Part shown: positions 1 to 10,915 of the stretch, in pieces
How the letters are laid out: each line of letters opens with the position of its first letter
Position numbering within the stretch: position 1 is the first letter of the stretch
DNA from: a virus
DNA length: 26,998 bases
Virus record (IMG/VR): IMGVR_UViG_3300025806_000166
Location: 1-26,998 of that record
Strand: one strand, 5' to 3'
Notes under the pieces: generated by a model
The model's input: only the letters and a program-made list of their open reading frames with translations
Told to the model about the DNA's origin: nothing
Databases searched by the model: none
Position numbers and translations under genes: made by a program

Positions 1-1
1 T

Positions 2-1360
2 AATAATCTTGTTGCAGGAATGCCTACAAGTGTAATGGGTAATTATCCATTTACTTATGATGGTAGTGGTAGAATTGCACAAGATTCTTTTGAACTTGAT
101 CCTATATTCAATCAACCTATAGATGATTCACCTGTAGATTTACAAGACACTAGTTCTTTTATGCCACAATCTATGCCAGATTCAAACATTATGATAGATG
201 AATCTTTAGCAAGGCTTGAAAGAGAACAAAAAAGACAACCAGTATTTTTGCAAAATGTAGGACAAAGCATAGCTGATTTTAGTAATAGAATACAAACAAG
301 AGTAGATGCTAGAAGAGAAGCTGAAGCAGAAAGAAAAAGAAAAGAAAGTATAGTTGTAGATCAAGACAAATTATTACAAGGATTAAATCCAAGGCAAGCT
401 AGTAATATACCTATACCTGATTTGCAAATTAAAGACGCATCTATTGCAGGACCTGCTACTTCTAAAGATATACAAGACTCAATACAAGCAAATAGTGGAA
501 GTGCAGGTGTATTAACTCCATCTACAGGAACTACCCCTTTGGCAACTACTGCTACAGGAACACCATTAACACAAGCACAACTAATAAATAAAGCACGAGC
601 AAGTAGTAGTCCTTTGATACCACCATCAACTACAGCTACAGGCACATCAGTTGTATCAGTACCTACTACTGGGGTAAGTAAAGCAGCTAAACAAGATGCA
701 GCTTATGCAGCTTCATCAGATTATGAAACTTTAATACAACAGTCTATTGATAAAATGACTGATGACAAAGGTAAAATGCAAAATAAATGGTTACGTATTG
801 CAGCTGGTGCATTTAATGCAGCACAAAAAGGTTCACCAACTTTACTAGGTGGACTTGCTGATCTTGGTTCTGGAGTTACAGAACAACTTTTAGCTTTAGA
901 TAAAGACGAACAAAAACAAGCACAAGAATTATTTGCTCTGTATTCTGCTAGAGAAAAAATTAGATACGATAGATATTCTACACAACGTGATTATGATAAA
1001 GATAGACAAACTAGATTATCTGATAGTATTAAAAATTATAATGCAGACCTTGCTAGATATCTTAATACAGATATAACTAAAGATATGACTAAGAGAGAAG
1101 CAGAAGCTATAACAGCTATTACATATGCAGATCAAGGAGTAAAACCAGCACAAGGTAATTACGGAAGGTTTGTAAAAGAAATACAAGGTATAGTTAATGA
1201 TATAAATGCAAGTGATCCTGATTTAACAGACGATGCATTTGCATCAATACTTGATGAACGTATTAAAGCTGATAAAGCATTATCTATAGTTTATGATAAT
1301 TACACTGATAGAGGAACTTTAGGAGTCGAAGACTGGCTAAATGAAACACTAACCATATAG
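2..1360 (+). CDS. Putative internal virion protein, 5'-partial
   Basis: The frame is open to the left edge of the window, with no stop before the first ATG at base 20 and no well-spaced ribosome binding site there, so the true start probably lies outside. The visible 450 or so residues have three parts. The first is a charged N-terminal region with an Arg/Glu/Lys-rich helix (about residues 65-115). The second is a Ser/Thr/Ala/Pro-rich low-complexity linker (about 150-225). The third is a helical region containing a Gly/Ala/Leu-rich patch (about 255-295) followed by charged helices. No enzyme motif is visible. It lies 23 bases upstream of the giant polyvalent protein in the same direction, which suggests a partner virion or ejection protein. 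Function is inferred from context only. Confidence 0.6.
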   Translation, partial: NNLVAGMPTSVMGNYPFTYDGSGRIAQDSFELDPIFNQPIDDSPVDLQDTSSFMPQSMPDSNIMIDESLARLEREQKRQPVFLQNVGQSIADFSNRIQTRVDARREAEAERKRKESIVVDQDKLLQGLNPRQASNIPIPDLQIKDASIAGPATSKDIQDSIQANSGSAGVLTPSTGTTPLATTATGTPLTQAQLINKARASSSPLIPPSTTATGTSVVSVPTTGVSKAAKQDAAYAASSDYETLIQQSIDKMTDDKGKMQNKWLRIAAGAFNAAQKGSPTLLGGLADLGSGVTEQLLALDKDEQKQAQELFALYSAREKIRYDRYSTQRDYDKDRQTRLSDSIKNYNADLARYLNTDITKDMTKREAEAITAITYADQGVKPAQGNYGRFVKEIQGIVNDINASDPDLTDDAFASILDERIKADKALSIVYDNYTDRGTLGVEDWLNETLTI

Positions 1361-1383
1361 AGGATATAGTATAAATATATAAG

Positions 1384-4300
1384 ATGGCAGACGAACCTAG
1401 AAACACACCAAATCCTTTTGAGATATTTGGTTCAACTACTGGCAATACACCTGATCCATTTGATATATTTGATACATATCAAAGACCTCCTACCCAAGAC
1501 AATACATCCAATCAACTAGGTACTGATAAAGTTAATGACAGGTCATTACCTATATTTGGTCTTGCTACAAATAATTTTACACCTGACGAAAACGATTGGA
1601 TAGATAGCGTTATAGCTGCACCTAGAGGTGTACTACGTGGTGCTGCAAGAACTATACCTTTATTGGGTGAAGGTGTGTGGGGTTTACTTGATCTAGCAAC
1701 TAACCTTTCAGGTCAAGAAGATTGGTTAAATCCTAGAGAGAGTGCATTTATATCTAGGATGGATGAACTACGTGAAGCTATTGGCGCAGAAGATAGTGTA
1801 GCTGGTAGAACAGGTGAAGCTTTAGGTAGCATATTAGGTTTTGTAGGCACAACTGTATTAACAGGTGGTGCTGGAGCAGCATCAAGATTAGGTGCTGGTT
1901 ATAATGCATTAAAAGCTGGGGAGTTGACAGCTGGAGCAGCTACTAAAGGTTTAGCATCAGCTATGCAATTAGCAGCACCGGGTTCCGCTATTGGTGTAGC
2001 AGAAGCTAGTGGCAGAATGCGTGAGTATGAGGCTGAAACAGGAGAAGATTTATCTGTTGCCGATAGAAACTTAGTATATGCATTAGGTGTACCTTTAGGT
2101 GCAACAGAGATATTACCTATAGTAAGACCATTATCCATATTATTATCAAAGATAACTAAACGAGGATTGCCTAAAGAAACCATTGACACCTACATGGACT
2201 TGGCAAGGTCAGCAGTTATAACGGGTACAGCAGAGGGAGCGCAAGAAGCATTAGCAAGCATAGGTCAAGATGCTATTGAAAAAGGAGTCTACAACGAATC
2301 AGCATCTATAGGTGATTCTATAGCATCAGAGTTTGGATATGGTGGTGGTGCTGGTGCTATCTTTGACTTAGGTGTTAACTTACTTACTAAAGGTAGACCA
2401 AAAGGAGGTAGACCGGTTGGACCTATTGAAGATGAAAGCGATGGATTAACTGGTGAAGAGACAGGAGAGGTAGAAGATGCATCTACTACAGATGTAGGAA
2501 GGACTAGTACAGTAAGAGACTTTACTGGTAGCGAAGAAATAGTATTAAAGGATGAGTTTGTAATACCTACAGAAAAAGAACCATCACCTATTATATCTCC
2601 TGTTATAAAAGGAAAAACTGCAACAGAAACTAAAGAAGAAAAATTAAAAGAAATAGAAGCTGAACTACAAGAACTAGACAATTTAAAAAACCCAGACGAT
2701 GTAGCTAATTTATTAGATATTAATTCTCCAGAGTATCAGGCTATAAATCATAGAATTGAAGCTTTAAAGGTGTTACGTAATGTATTGCAGAGTGGTGGAA
2801 AAAACAAAGATAAAGCATTTAATGAAACAACTCTTGATGAATTTATAGAAGCCCATATAGAAGAGCAACAACAAAATGATTTTCGTTTGCAAAATGCTAA
2901 AACATTAAATGATTCAGAAACAACAAACTTAAAAGAAAGAACCAAACAGAATGCGCAAAGAAGAAAAGAAGCAAGAGAAAACATACTTATAGACCCAGCA
3001 TTTTTAGACCCAGCATCTTTAAATCAAGATGTATTAACACCAACAGCAACAGGTTTGCAAGCAGAAATAGAAGCACAAGCACAAACATTTAAAGATGAAG
3101 TGCCTACGATACCTGATGTAGAAGAACAAATAAAAACTGAAGCAGTAAGACAACAACTACAAGAAGTTAATCCTGAGTTACAAGCTAATCTTGAACAAGA
3201 AGTACAACTTGAAAGACAGATACAAGAGTTAGAAGATGCAGATCAATTAACAGAAGCTGATCAATTAAAAGAACAAATAGATACAGTAAAAAAGAAACAA
3301 GTAGAATTAATTAAAAAAGAAAAAGTACCTGTTAAAAGAAGTAGATTAGTACAAACTTTTAATAGACCTGATGGTGAATCTTTTACTGCAAGATTTCCTG
3401 ATAGAGAAAGTATTGATGCATATTCAAATAAAAATGTAGTAAAAACAAAGAACAAACTTAATATAACTACACCTGCATACAGTCAATTTAAAAATAAATA
3501 CGATGCTTACGTAACAGAAGAAGTTAACTCAGCATACAAATCTGATACAAGAGACTTCAAACTACAGAGTTTTAAAGACTTTGTTGCACAAGAACAAGCC
3601 ACAGTACAAACTGAAGATATATTAAGTCAGGCAAATTTTAAGAATATAGATACAAACAATGATGCGTTTAAACGATTTTTATTTTTAAACACTAAGAAAA
3701 CAAATATAAAAGATTTAACTGGTTTACAAAGAAGAAGTATCTTTAGACAAATAGAAGCATTACCTACACAAACTGCAACCAAAACAAGTATTGATAAAGC
3801 TTTTAGTGAAAGTATAGATAACAGGCAAGCCTTTAGTAAGAATGAAGCTATCAAAGAAAGAACTAAAGAGTTACAAAATAAATACAACACAAACCAATTA
3901 CTAGATATAGCTAAATCTAGTGGAGTAAGTGAAGAGTTTATACAAGATACTGTAGGGCAAAGAGATAAAGCAACTATAGCTAGAGGTATAGCTAGAAGAG
4001 AAATTAATAATCAGATATCAGCAGAAGAAAACTACGAACAAGTAGCAGTAAGAACTGTACCTAATGTACAAGTAAGAAAAGTAAAAACAAAAGCATCTGA
4101 TCAAGCTAAAGGATTCCAACAATATAGCGTTTTATATCCTGATGACACAGTATTAAAAACTTTAATCCCAGCAAATATAGATGTAACAGACGCAAAAGAA
4201 CAAGCAGCAAGGCAAACTTTTGCACAGAGAGTAGAAAAATTAGAGCAAGAAAATACTAAAATAAAAGAAGCACCTGATGCATCACAACAAGATTACATAC

Positions 4301-7300
4301 AGGCTGTTAATAACTCATTGTTTAAACGTACTAATCCTTTAGCAGAGTTACTTGCTATAGCTGGACCGCAAGTTAAACAAAGCAGAACTCCAGCAATACA
4401 AACTGAACAAGTACAACAATTAATAGAAGAAGCACCTGAATTAGAAGTACCTGACATATCAGGCATTAACTATTCAGGAAACTTATATAAGTTTAAAGAC
4501 AATATAAATGCCAGTGATCTTGTAATGAATTTAAAACGTATAGTAAAAAGAACTATGCCTGATGCAGATGTGCGTGCAGTAGATAATTTATTTGATGAAG
4601 AAGGTAATGAAGTAGCCGGTGTAACTATTGGTGACATGATAGCTATAAATTTAGAAACAAACCCTGAGAGTGGTAGACCTAGATTTGCTTCACCTACAGA
4701 CACTGTGTATCACGAAGCTGTGCATTACTTTATAAATAATAATTATTTTAAACCAGAAGTATTACAAATTTTAGCCGAGAATCAACAACGAATATTTGAT
4801 ATTGCTAATTCAAGATTAAAACAAGGCGAAGATCAAACTGCAACTGTACAAAATTTTGAGGAAGCTGTTGCTGTAGCATCAGGATATTACAACGAACAAA
4901 AACTACAAGGCAGAATTCCTTTTGAATTTACACCGGGAATTAGAAGAGTATTTGAACCTATCTTTAAATTTTTTAATCAAGTTTCTAAATATTTTAGTGG
5001 CAAAAAATACAGAAGATTAGAAGATGTATTTGATGCAATTAGAACAGGTGATTTATATCAAGATGCAGTAGACAACCCTAGAATACTTAGTCCACCTCAA
5101 CAACAATTTTCTGATGAACTGTTTAAACGAACTGGTTATGTTGGATCATATAAAGGCGGACCATTAACTGAAGACATGAATCTTGATTATGATGCAGAAA
5201 GGAACATGACACCTTTATATAGCAGATCACCTTCTTTTGGGCTTGTAGAATTAAAGACTAGTAAGATGGGTCAAAGAATTGATAGGTTACAAGAGGCTGT
5301 GGATAACACTAAAACTAAATCTACTAAAGCAGACAAATGGTTAACAACTAATAAACAAGGACAAGAGTTGCTTACAGGTTCTAATATACCTTTTAATAAA
5401 CTTTATTTACAAGACACAAGATTAGAAGAATGGTTAGCAGAACAAGTAAATAAAGATGGTGTACCAAGAGAAGTAAACATAGATGAAATAAAAAACTATC
5501 TTAAAACTAATACTGGTTTTATATCTATGCAAATGACAGGTGGTGATATTACAACTTATGTAAGAGCAACCAATCTTGATGAACAACAAACTATAAAATA
5601 TTATCAAGATGAAATAAAAAATAACTCTATATCTTTAAATATACTTACATCAGGTGTGCAATCACATTTAGTAAATCAAGATGCAATTTATAAGAAATTA
5701 AAAGAAGAGTTTTATACAGGTCCAGATGATCAAGCATCAGGAGCATTTTATAATTTAACTAGAAATTTAGATGAAATAGAAAAGTCTTATAAAAAATTAA
5801 ACTTATCAATGAAACTTCCCATAGAAAGAAACTTTGATATTTTAAGACAAGCATTAAATGTAGAAACTAAATCACCTGATTTTATTTTTTCAGATTCTAA
5901 AGCTGGCGATATTGAAATAGCAATTAATCAATTAACTGTATCAGGACAGTTGCTACAAGATAAAGATGCTTTAAGAAAAGCTGACCCTGATGGTTACTTA
6001 GAAAAATTTTTAGTAGCTTTAGAAAACAATCAAATTGTTAGTGATCCTGTTATAGAAATCTTAGATGAAATAAATGCAGATTCATTTGATGGTGGTTTTA
6101 GATATACTAAATTAGATATACAAGACAACAAATTAACTCAGTTAATTAATGCAAGAAATTCAGCAAAAAGATCATATGAATATTTTTCAAAGTTACTATA
6201 TGGGGAAGGCGCACTAGGAGAATTAAATCCAACTATTAGGTCTTCATATAATCCTGCTGCATATCAAACAACTCCCGGATTTAATATAGATACTACGAGT
6301 GGAAAATTTACTGACATACAAAGACTAGCATTCAAAGCTTTAAAAGATGGTAATCCTAATAAATCAGAAGGACAAATATTAACTGAACAAGTCCAAGGTA
6401 TACCACAAGAAGTTAAAAATTTAACAGAAGAAGAGTTAGCAGAGTTTACACGTACACGTACTTTTGGAGAAGAGTCTGAGTATGGAACTACAGTACAAGT
6501 AGAAAATAGTAGAAACATTGTTTACTCTTGGAATCCGGGACCTTCACAAGAACAAAAAGGTTATTATCAAAATCCACATTTTCCTAATGGCACACGTAAT
6601 GCTTTTGTACACGCTAGAGTCAAAGATGTTTATATATTAGATGATAACAATACACTTAGAAAAATTTTATATATAGATGAAGTTCAATCTGATATGTATG
6701 CAGATGTTAAAAGAGCCATAGATAAATATCTTAAAGAATTAAATGTTGGTGATCCTAGAAAAGAAGCAGGAGCATCTGCCCTAACAGAAGCAGAGGTTAA
6801 AGAAGCATTAGAAGGGTATCCTACTACTAAAGATATGCCAGCTATACCGCTAATAGGATTTCCTAATCCTAACTTTAATAAGTGGCAAGATTTTATTATT
6901 GAAGAAATGAATATGCTTGCTGTTAACGAAGGATTTGATGGCATAGCTATTGCAAGTACAGCAATACAAGCAGAAAGAAATGGTAATAATTTAAAAAATA
7001 ATTTTAACTTTCTAAGTTTTTATCCTTCAGTTAGTCCAAGAGATATTGGTATTAGTTTAAGTACGGAATTAACTCATCTTCCTTCTGGACAAAAAGTAGA
7101 AGAAAGTTCTTTGCTACAACAAGGATATGTAACACAAGAGGAAATAAATCAAGATAATCCTTCTAATCCTAAACAAACTATAAGTGCAGCTGCACAATAT
7201 TTTGCTGATGTATTTACAAGAGATACTAATTCATATGAGTTTCAAACATATGTAAATTATGCTCGTTTAGTTGGCATGACAGATGGATTCATTAGTCAAG

Positions 7301-10300
7301 ATATGACTTTATCTTTAGAAGATTCTAATCCAATACGTCAACATTATGTAAATGCTTCTAATTATTTAGGTAGTGGTAACACAGAAAGTTTAGTTGGAAG
7401 TGTATCTTCTATATTGCCAAATGATTTAGCTAATTTAATAAAAGGTCAAATACAAAATGGTATTAGACCAAACATGCAAAGACCTGATATCAATGTTATT
7501 ACACAAGAAGAAGCTAGATTAGACCAAAATAATAATTTAACTATTGATACTTCAAGACTACTACGTAATGCAGGTAATCAACCAGCCATAGGTGCTGGCT
7601 ATATAAACTTAAGAAAGTTAACTACTAATCAAACAGAACAATTCTTTTCTAAATCAGGATGGGATATATACAGCAATACTTATCCTAATAAAATTAAAAA
7701 GTCTTTAGATAAACTAGGTGTTAAATATGAAACACAAGGTCAATCTGTTAAAGAAATAATACAAGATATATTTGGTGCAGATTCAGATGTAACTATAAAC
7801 AATGTAGGAGATAGAGACTTTCATTCTAATAGACAATATCAAGTACCATATGATGAGTTAGTAGAGCAAGAACAATTTACTATAGATGAAATTATATTTA
7901 GAACTAAAGCTGAAATAGATGCAAGAAAAGGTAAACCTTTATTATTACAAACAGCTTTTAGAAATAATTCAAGATTGCTTTACAAAGGTGAACCAACTAA
8001 AAAACATTTATCAAGATTTAATGTACCTATATTTACTTTTGATAGTAATGAGCAAGTAGTAAAAAATCCAGCTAAGTATTCAAGCACACCATCTGATGCA
8101 CAAAAAGCTAGTTATTGGAAAAGGATTACAGGATTCTTAGGCAACTTATCTCAAACTAAATACTTTAGTGGACTTGGTGGATTACCACAGTTAAAAGAGT
8201 TTATGAACTTACGTTATAGAACTGCTGGTGATATAAGACTAGCAGAGAAAGTAGCTGTAGATATGTATAACGATCTTGGTCCATATCTTAATCCTAAGAA
8301 AACAAACAAGAGTGAACAAGAGTTTAAACGTAATAGACGTGAGTTTAATTCATACATAGAAGGTGGTGTAGATGCAGATGCCTCACTTATAACCGATGAA
8401 AACCTACGTAAAGTTGCAGTAAAAACTAAAAAAGCAATAGATAGAGTAGGTGTTTTATTAGTTAATAATGGTTTGCTACCAACATCAAAGTTTGAAGAAA
8501 ATAGAGGAAGCTATCTGCCTAAGTTATATATGAAATATATACTTGATAATCCAAGTGGACAAAAACTAGCATACTTAAAGAAAAGAAAAGAATTAACAGA
8601 CGAAACTAGAATGATACTCGGAGACATACAAGAATTGTCACCTGAGTATAGAGTATTAGCTGGTATACAAAGACCTTTAAGAGATATGGCTATATTAGAT
8701 TTCTTTAATCAAGTTTCTAAGAATCAAAATTGGGCATTGCGTGATAAAGATATGCTTGTTGCAATAGAACAAGATGGTCAAACACAAAAGGTAAGTGCCT
8801 TGTGGTTACTTGAAGAATCAAAAAGATTGAGAGAACAAGCTGATTATTTTAGACAAGGCGAACCAGAACAAGCTGCAAGAATGGAATCATTAGCTAAACA
8901 ATATGAAGATTTAGGCAAGCCAGTTGCAGAGTCATTAGGATATGGCAATGATAATCCTATTGATGACAGGTTTAGAAGACTACCTACAAGTAAACAATAC
9001 GGAATGCTTAGAGGTGTTGCTGTAAGAAAAGAAATATACGATGACGTAGTAGGTACTTTTAGTATGGGTGATACTGATAATGCATTTAGTAAAACTATAG
9101 CTGCTTTAGAAAAAGGAACAAGTATATGGAAGCTTCTTAAAGTACCATTGAATCCACCTACAGTAGTACGTAACGTAGGTTCTAACATGATACTTATGAA
9201 TCTTGTAGGAGGTATACCTATACATAAAGTTATACCAAGAATGAGACAAGCTATTGAACAAATAAGAACTGATGGTAAGTATTGGAAGATAGCAGAAGAC
9301 TTTGGCATACAAGGAACAGGGTTTACAGATGCTGAAATGTATAGAGTAAGTGAAGAGTATTTAGATTTATTACAAGAACAAGATGCATTAGGACCCGTAG
9401 CTAAATTTTTTAGATTGCCAAAAATATTAGTACAAAAAACATTTAAGAAAGCTGGAGATATATATCAATTTACTGAGTCAGTAGGTAAAACAGCTATCAT
9501 AATAGATGCAATGGAAAGACAAGGCATGACAGACTTTGATGCTTTTATGTTGGCACAAAAATCTTTATTTGATTATTCAGATGTACCAGCAGCTGGTAAA
9601 TTATTTAGGAAAGCACCAATAGGTATGCCTTTCTTTACATTTTATTACAAAGCTTTTCCAGCATTAGTAGAGACTGCTATTAATCATCCATTTAGATTTG
9701 CACCATATGTAGCATTATCTGCTGGTCTTACTGCACTATCTGCATATGCATTTGGTTTTGAAGATGATGAAGAAAAAAAATTACAGAAAGGTTTAGAGCC
9801 TTGGCTTTCAAAAAGAACTGGTGTTTATGTATTGCCATACAAAGATTCTGAAGGAAGATATCAATTTTTAGATATAGGTTATTTCTTTCCTTGGACTATG
9901 TATACAGATGTAGTGAGGGATGCTGCTAATGGTGATTTTTTTGAAGCACAAAGAACAACAGGATTTTTATCAGGACCTTTTGCAGATATATTCTTAGCAA
10001 TAAAAACAAACAAAGACCCGTTTACACAGAGAACAATATGGGATGAACGTGATCCCGTAGAAGATAGAATACAAAATACATTGTGGTATATGTATAGTTT
10101 AGGTATGCCATCATGGTTAACACCTAATGGTGCTATAAGTAAAACTGCTAAAGCATTACAAGATATACCTAGACCTACAGGATCACCATCAGATACTGTG
10201 CCACAAGCATTGCTAAGATTTGTTGGAGTAAATGTTTATGGACTTGATCCTGTAGAAACAAGAAATAGAAATGTTAAAAAAATGAGACAAGAAATTCTTG

Positions 10301-10485
10301 ATGTACAACAGAGATTTAAATATGCAATGGCTAATAAATCTTACACAGAAGAAAAGAAAGAAAGATTAAGAGTGAAGTACATGCAAATGATAAAAGAAAA
10401 AGTAAATTTACTACAACAATATAAAATAGATACAGCTATACCAAGACATATATTAGAAAGGGAGAGTAAGTTCCAAGATGGATAG
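1384..10485 (+). CDS. Giant polyvalent virion-type protein (3033 aa)
   Basis: At 3033 residues this single frame takes up a third of the window. The N-terminus carries two related short motifs (NPFEIFG, PDPFDIFD). Alanine/glycine-rich hydrophobic helices follow at about 150-330, and long Glu/Gln/Lys coiled-coil-like stretches at about 410-1000. HEAVH at 1110-1114 is an HExxH zinc-peptidase motif. Residues about 1710-2150 resemble a domain recurrent in large phage proteins, with EVQSD at 1766-1770. From about residue 2580 (KVPLNPPTVVRNVGSN and onward) the C-terminus resembles the LPD38 type of large polyvalent protein, with a hydrophobic segment at about 2772-2795. Such proteins are thought to be packaged and injected with phage DNA. 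A purine-rich AGAGGA lies about 20 bases before the ATG. The next gene starts inside its last 8 bases. Domain names are from memory; the exact role is unknown. Confidence 0.8.
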   Translation: MADEPRNTPNPFEIFGSTTGNTPDPFDIFDTYQRPPTQDNTSNQLGTDKVNDRSLPIFGLATNNFTPDENDWIDSVIAAPRGVLRGAARTIPLLGEGVWGLLDLATNLSGQEDWLNPRESAFISRMDELREAIGAEDSVAGRTGEALGSILGFVGTTVLTGGAGAASRLGAGYNALKAGELTAGAATKGLASAMQLAAPGSAIGVAEASGRMREYEAETGEDLSVADRNLVYALGVPLGATEILPIVRPLSILLSKITKRGLPKETIDTYMDLARSAVITGTAEGAQEALASIGQDAIEKGVYNESASIGDSIASEFGYGGGAGAIFDLGVNLLTKGRPKGGRPVGPIEDESDGLTGEETGEVEDASTTDVGRTSTVRDFTGSEEIVLKDEFVIPTEKEPSPIISPVIKGKTATETKEEKLKEIEAELQELDNLKNPDDVANLLDINSPEYQAINHRIEALKVLRNVLQSGGKNKDKAFNETTLDEFIEAHIEEQQQNDFRLQNAKTLNDSETTNLKERTKQNAQRRKEARENILIDPAFLDPASLNQDVLTPTATGLQAEIEAQAQTFKDEVPTIPDVEEQIKTEAVRQQLQEVNPELQANLEQEVQLERQIQELEDADQLTEADQLKEQIDTVKKKQVELIKKEKVPVKRSRLVQTFNRPDGESFTARFPDRESIDAYSNKNVVKTKNKLNITTPAYSQFKNKYDAYVTEEVNSAYKSDTRDFKLQSFKDFVAQEQATVQTEDILSQANFKNIDTNNDAFKRFLFLNTKKTNIKDLTGLQRRSIFRQIEALPTQTATKTSIDKAFSESIDNRQAFSKNEAIKERTKELQNKYNTNQLLDIAKSSGVSEEFIQDTVGQRDKATIARGIARREINNQISAEENYEQVAVRTVPNVQVRKVKTKASDQAKGFQQYSVLYPDDTVLKTLIPANIDVTDAKEQAARQTFAQRVEKLEQENTKIKEAPDASQQDYIQAVNNSLFKRTNPLAELLAIAGPQVKQSRTPAIQTEQVQQLIEEAPELEVPDISGINYSGNLYKFKDNINASDLVMNLKRIVKRTMPDADVRAVDNLFDEEGNEVAGVTIGDMIAINLETNPESGRPRFASPTDTVYHEAVHYFINNNYFKPEVLQILAENQQRIFDIANSRLKQGEDQTATVQNFEEAVAVASGYYNEQKLQGRIPFEFTPGIRRVFEPIFKFFNQVSKYFSGKKYRRLEDVFDAIRTGDLYQDAVDNPRILSPPQQQFSDELFKRTGYVGSYKGGPLTEDMNLDYDAERNMTPLYSRSPSFGLVELKTSKMGQRIDRLQEAVDNTKTKSTKADKWLTTNKQGQELLTGSNIPFNKLYLQDTRLEEWLAEQVNKDGVPREVNIDEIKNYLKTNTGFISMQMTGGDITTYVRATNLDEQQTIKYYQDEIKNNSISLNILTSGVQSHLVNQDAIYKKLKEEFYTGPDDQASGAFYNLTRNLDEIEKSYKKLNLSMKLPIERNFDILRQALNVETKSPDFIFSDSKAGDIEIAINQLTVSGQLLQDKDALRKADPDGYLEKFLVALENNQIVSDPVIEILDEINADSFDGGFRYTKLDIQDNKLTQLINARNSAKRSYEYFSKLLYGEGALGELNPTIRSSYNPAAYQTTPGFNIDTTSGKFTDIQRLAFKALKDGNPNKSEGQILTEQVQGIPQEVKNLTEEELAEFTRTRTFGEESEYGTTVQVENSRNIVYSWNPGPSQEQKGYYQNPHFPNGTRNAFVHARVKDVYILDDNNTLRKILYIDEVQSDMYADVKRAIDKYLKELNVGDPRKEAGASALTEAEVKEALEGYPTTKDMPAIPLIGFPNPNFNKWQDFIIEEMNMLAVNEGFDGIAIASTAIQAERNGNNLKNNFNFLSFYPSVSPRDIGISLSTELTHLPSGQKVEESSLLQQGYVTQEEINQDNPSNPKQTISAAAQYFADVFTRDTNSYEFQTYVNYARLVGMTDGFISQDMTLSLEDSNPIRQHYVNASNYLGSGNTESLVGSVSSILPNDLANLIKGQIQNGIRPNMQRPDINVITQEEARLDQNNNLTIDTSRLLRNAGNQPAIGAGYINLRKLTTNQTEQFFSKSGWDIYSNTYPNKIKKSLDKLGVKYETQGQSVKEIIQDIFGADSDVTINNVGDRDFHSNRQYQVPYDELVEQEQFTIDEIIFRTKAEIDARKGKPLLLQTAFRNNSRLLYKGEPTKKHLSRFNVPIFTFDSNEQVVKNPAKYSSTPSDAQKASYWKRITGFLGNLSQTKYFSGLGGLPQLKEFMNLRYRTAGDIRLAEKVAVDMYNDLGPYLNPKKTNKSEQEFKRNRREFNSYIEGGVDADASLITDENLRKVAVKTKKAIDRVGVLLVNNGLLPTSKFEENRGSYLPKLYMKYILDNPSGQKLAYLKKRKELTDETRMILGDIQELSPEYRVLAGIQRPLRDMAILDFFNQVSKNQNWALRDKDMLVAIEQDGQTQKVSALWLLEESKRLREQADYFRQGEPEQAARMESLAKQYEDLGKPVAESLGYGNDNPIDDRFRRLPTSKQYGMLRGVAVRKEIYDDVVGTFSMGDTDNAFSKTIAALEKGTSIWKLLKVPLNPPTVVRNVGSNMILMNLVGGIPIHKVIPRMRQAIEQIRTDGKYWKIAEDFGIQGTGFTDAEMYRVSEEYLDLLQEQDALGPVAKFFRLPKILVQKTFKKAGDIYQFTESVGKTAIIIDAMERQGMTDFDAFMLAQKSLFDYSDVPAAGKLFRKAPIGMPFFTFYYKAFPALVETAINHPFRFAPYVALSAGLTALSAYAFGFEDDEEKKLQKGLEPWLSKRTGVYVLPYKDSEGRYQFLDIGYFFPWTMYTDVVRDAANGDFFEAQRTTGFLSGPFADIFLAIKTNKDPFTQRTIWDERDPVEDRIQNTLWYMYSLGMPSWLTPNGAISKTAKALQDIPRPTGSPSDTVPQALLRFVGVNVYGLDPVETRNRNVKKMRQEILDVQQRFKYAMANKSYTEEKKERLRVKYMQMIKEKVNLLQQYKIDTAIPRHILERESKFQDG

Positions 10486-10915
10486 AGATAAATTAGTAAA
10501 AGAAATAATACAAGACGAAGGTTTTGAGTATGAGATATACCTAGATCATCTAGGTTATCCTACGTTTGGAGTAGGTCATTTAATAATACCTAAAGATGAA
10601 GAATACAGAATGGATGTAGGTACGCCAGTATCTGAAGAAAGAATACTACAGTGTTTAAACGCTGACATAGATATAGTATGTATGGAGTTAGATAGAAACA
10701 TGTCATGGTGGAAAGACTTAGATGATAATAAACAAAGGGTCATGGCGAACATGGCTTTTAATCTAGGTCTACCTAGATTGGGAGGTTTCAAAAAATTTTT
10801 GAAGGCTATGGAGGAAGGAGATTTCCAAACAGCCTCTGTCGAAATGATGGACAGCAGGTGGGCTACACAGGTAGGTGACAGAGCGAAAAGATTAAGAGAT
10901 AGAGTATCAGCATGA
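10478..10915 (+). CDS. T4-type lysozyme, endolysin (GH24 muramidase)
   Basis: This 145-residue protein would cleave the N-acetylmuramic acid-N-acetylglucosamine bond of peptidoglycan during lysis. The GH24 catalytic arrangement is complete: Glu14, Asp23 and Thr29 give E-x8-D-x5-T, followed by GVGH at 31-34. A second conserved block, with NMAFNLG near residue 90, is also present. The length is close to that of T4 and P22 lysozymes. There is no signal peptide or N-terminal anchor, so a holin should be needed for release. The start overlaps the end of the giant gene by 8 bases and the stop overlaps the next small membrane-protein gene by 4 bases (ATGA), indicating translational coupling. It opens the lysis module. 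Confidence 0.93.
   Translation: MDRDKLVKEIIQDEGFEYEIYLDHLGYPTFGVGHLIIPKDEEYRMDVGTPVSEERILQCLNADIDIVCMELDRNMSWWKDLDDNKQRVMANMAFNLGLPRLGGFKKFLKAMEEGDFQTASVEMMDSRWATQVGDRAKRLRDRVSA

Noticed and set aside
8844-9308. A 154-codon minus-strand frame inside the giant gene
   Set aside because: It lies wholly within a long, continuous coding frame with recognisable domains and has no regulatory signals of its own.
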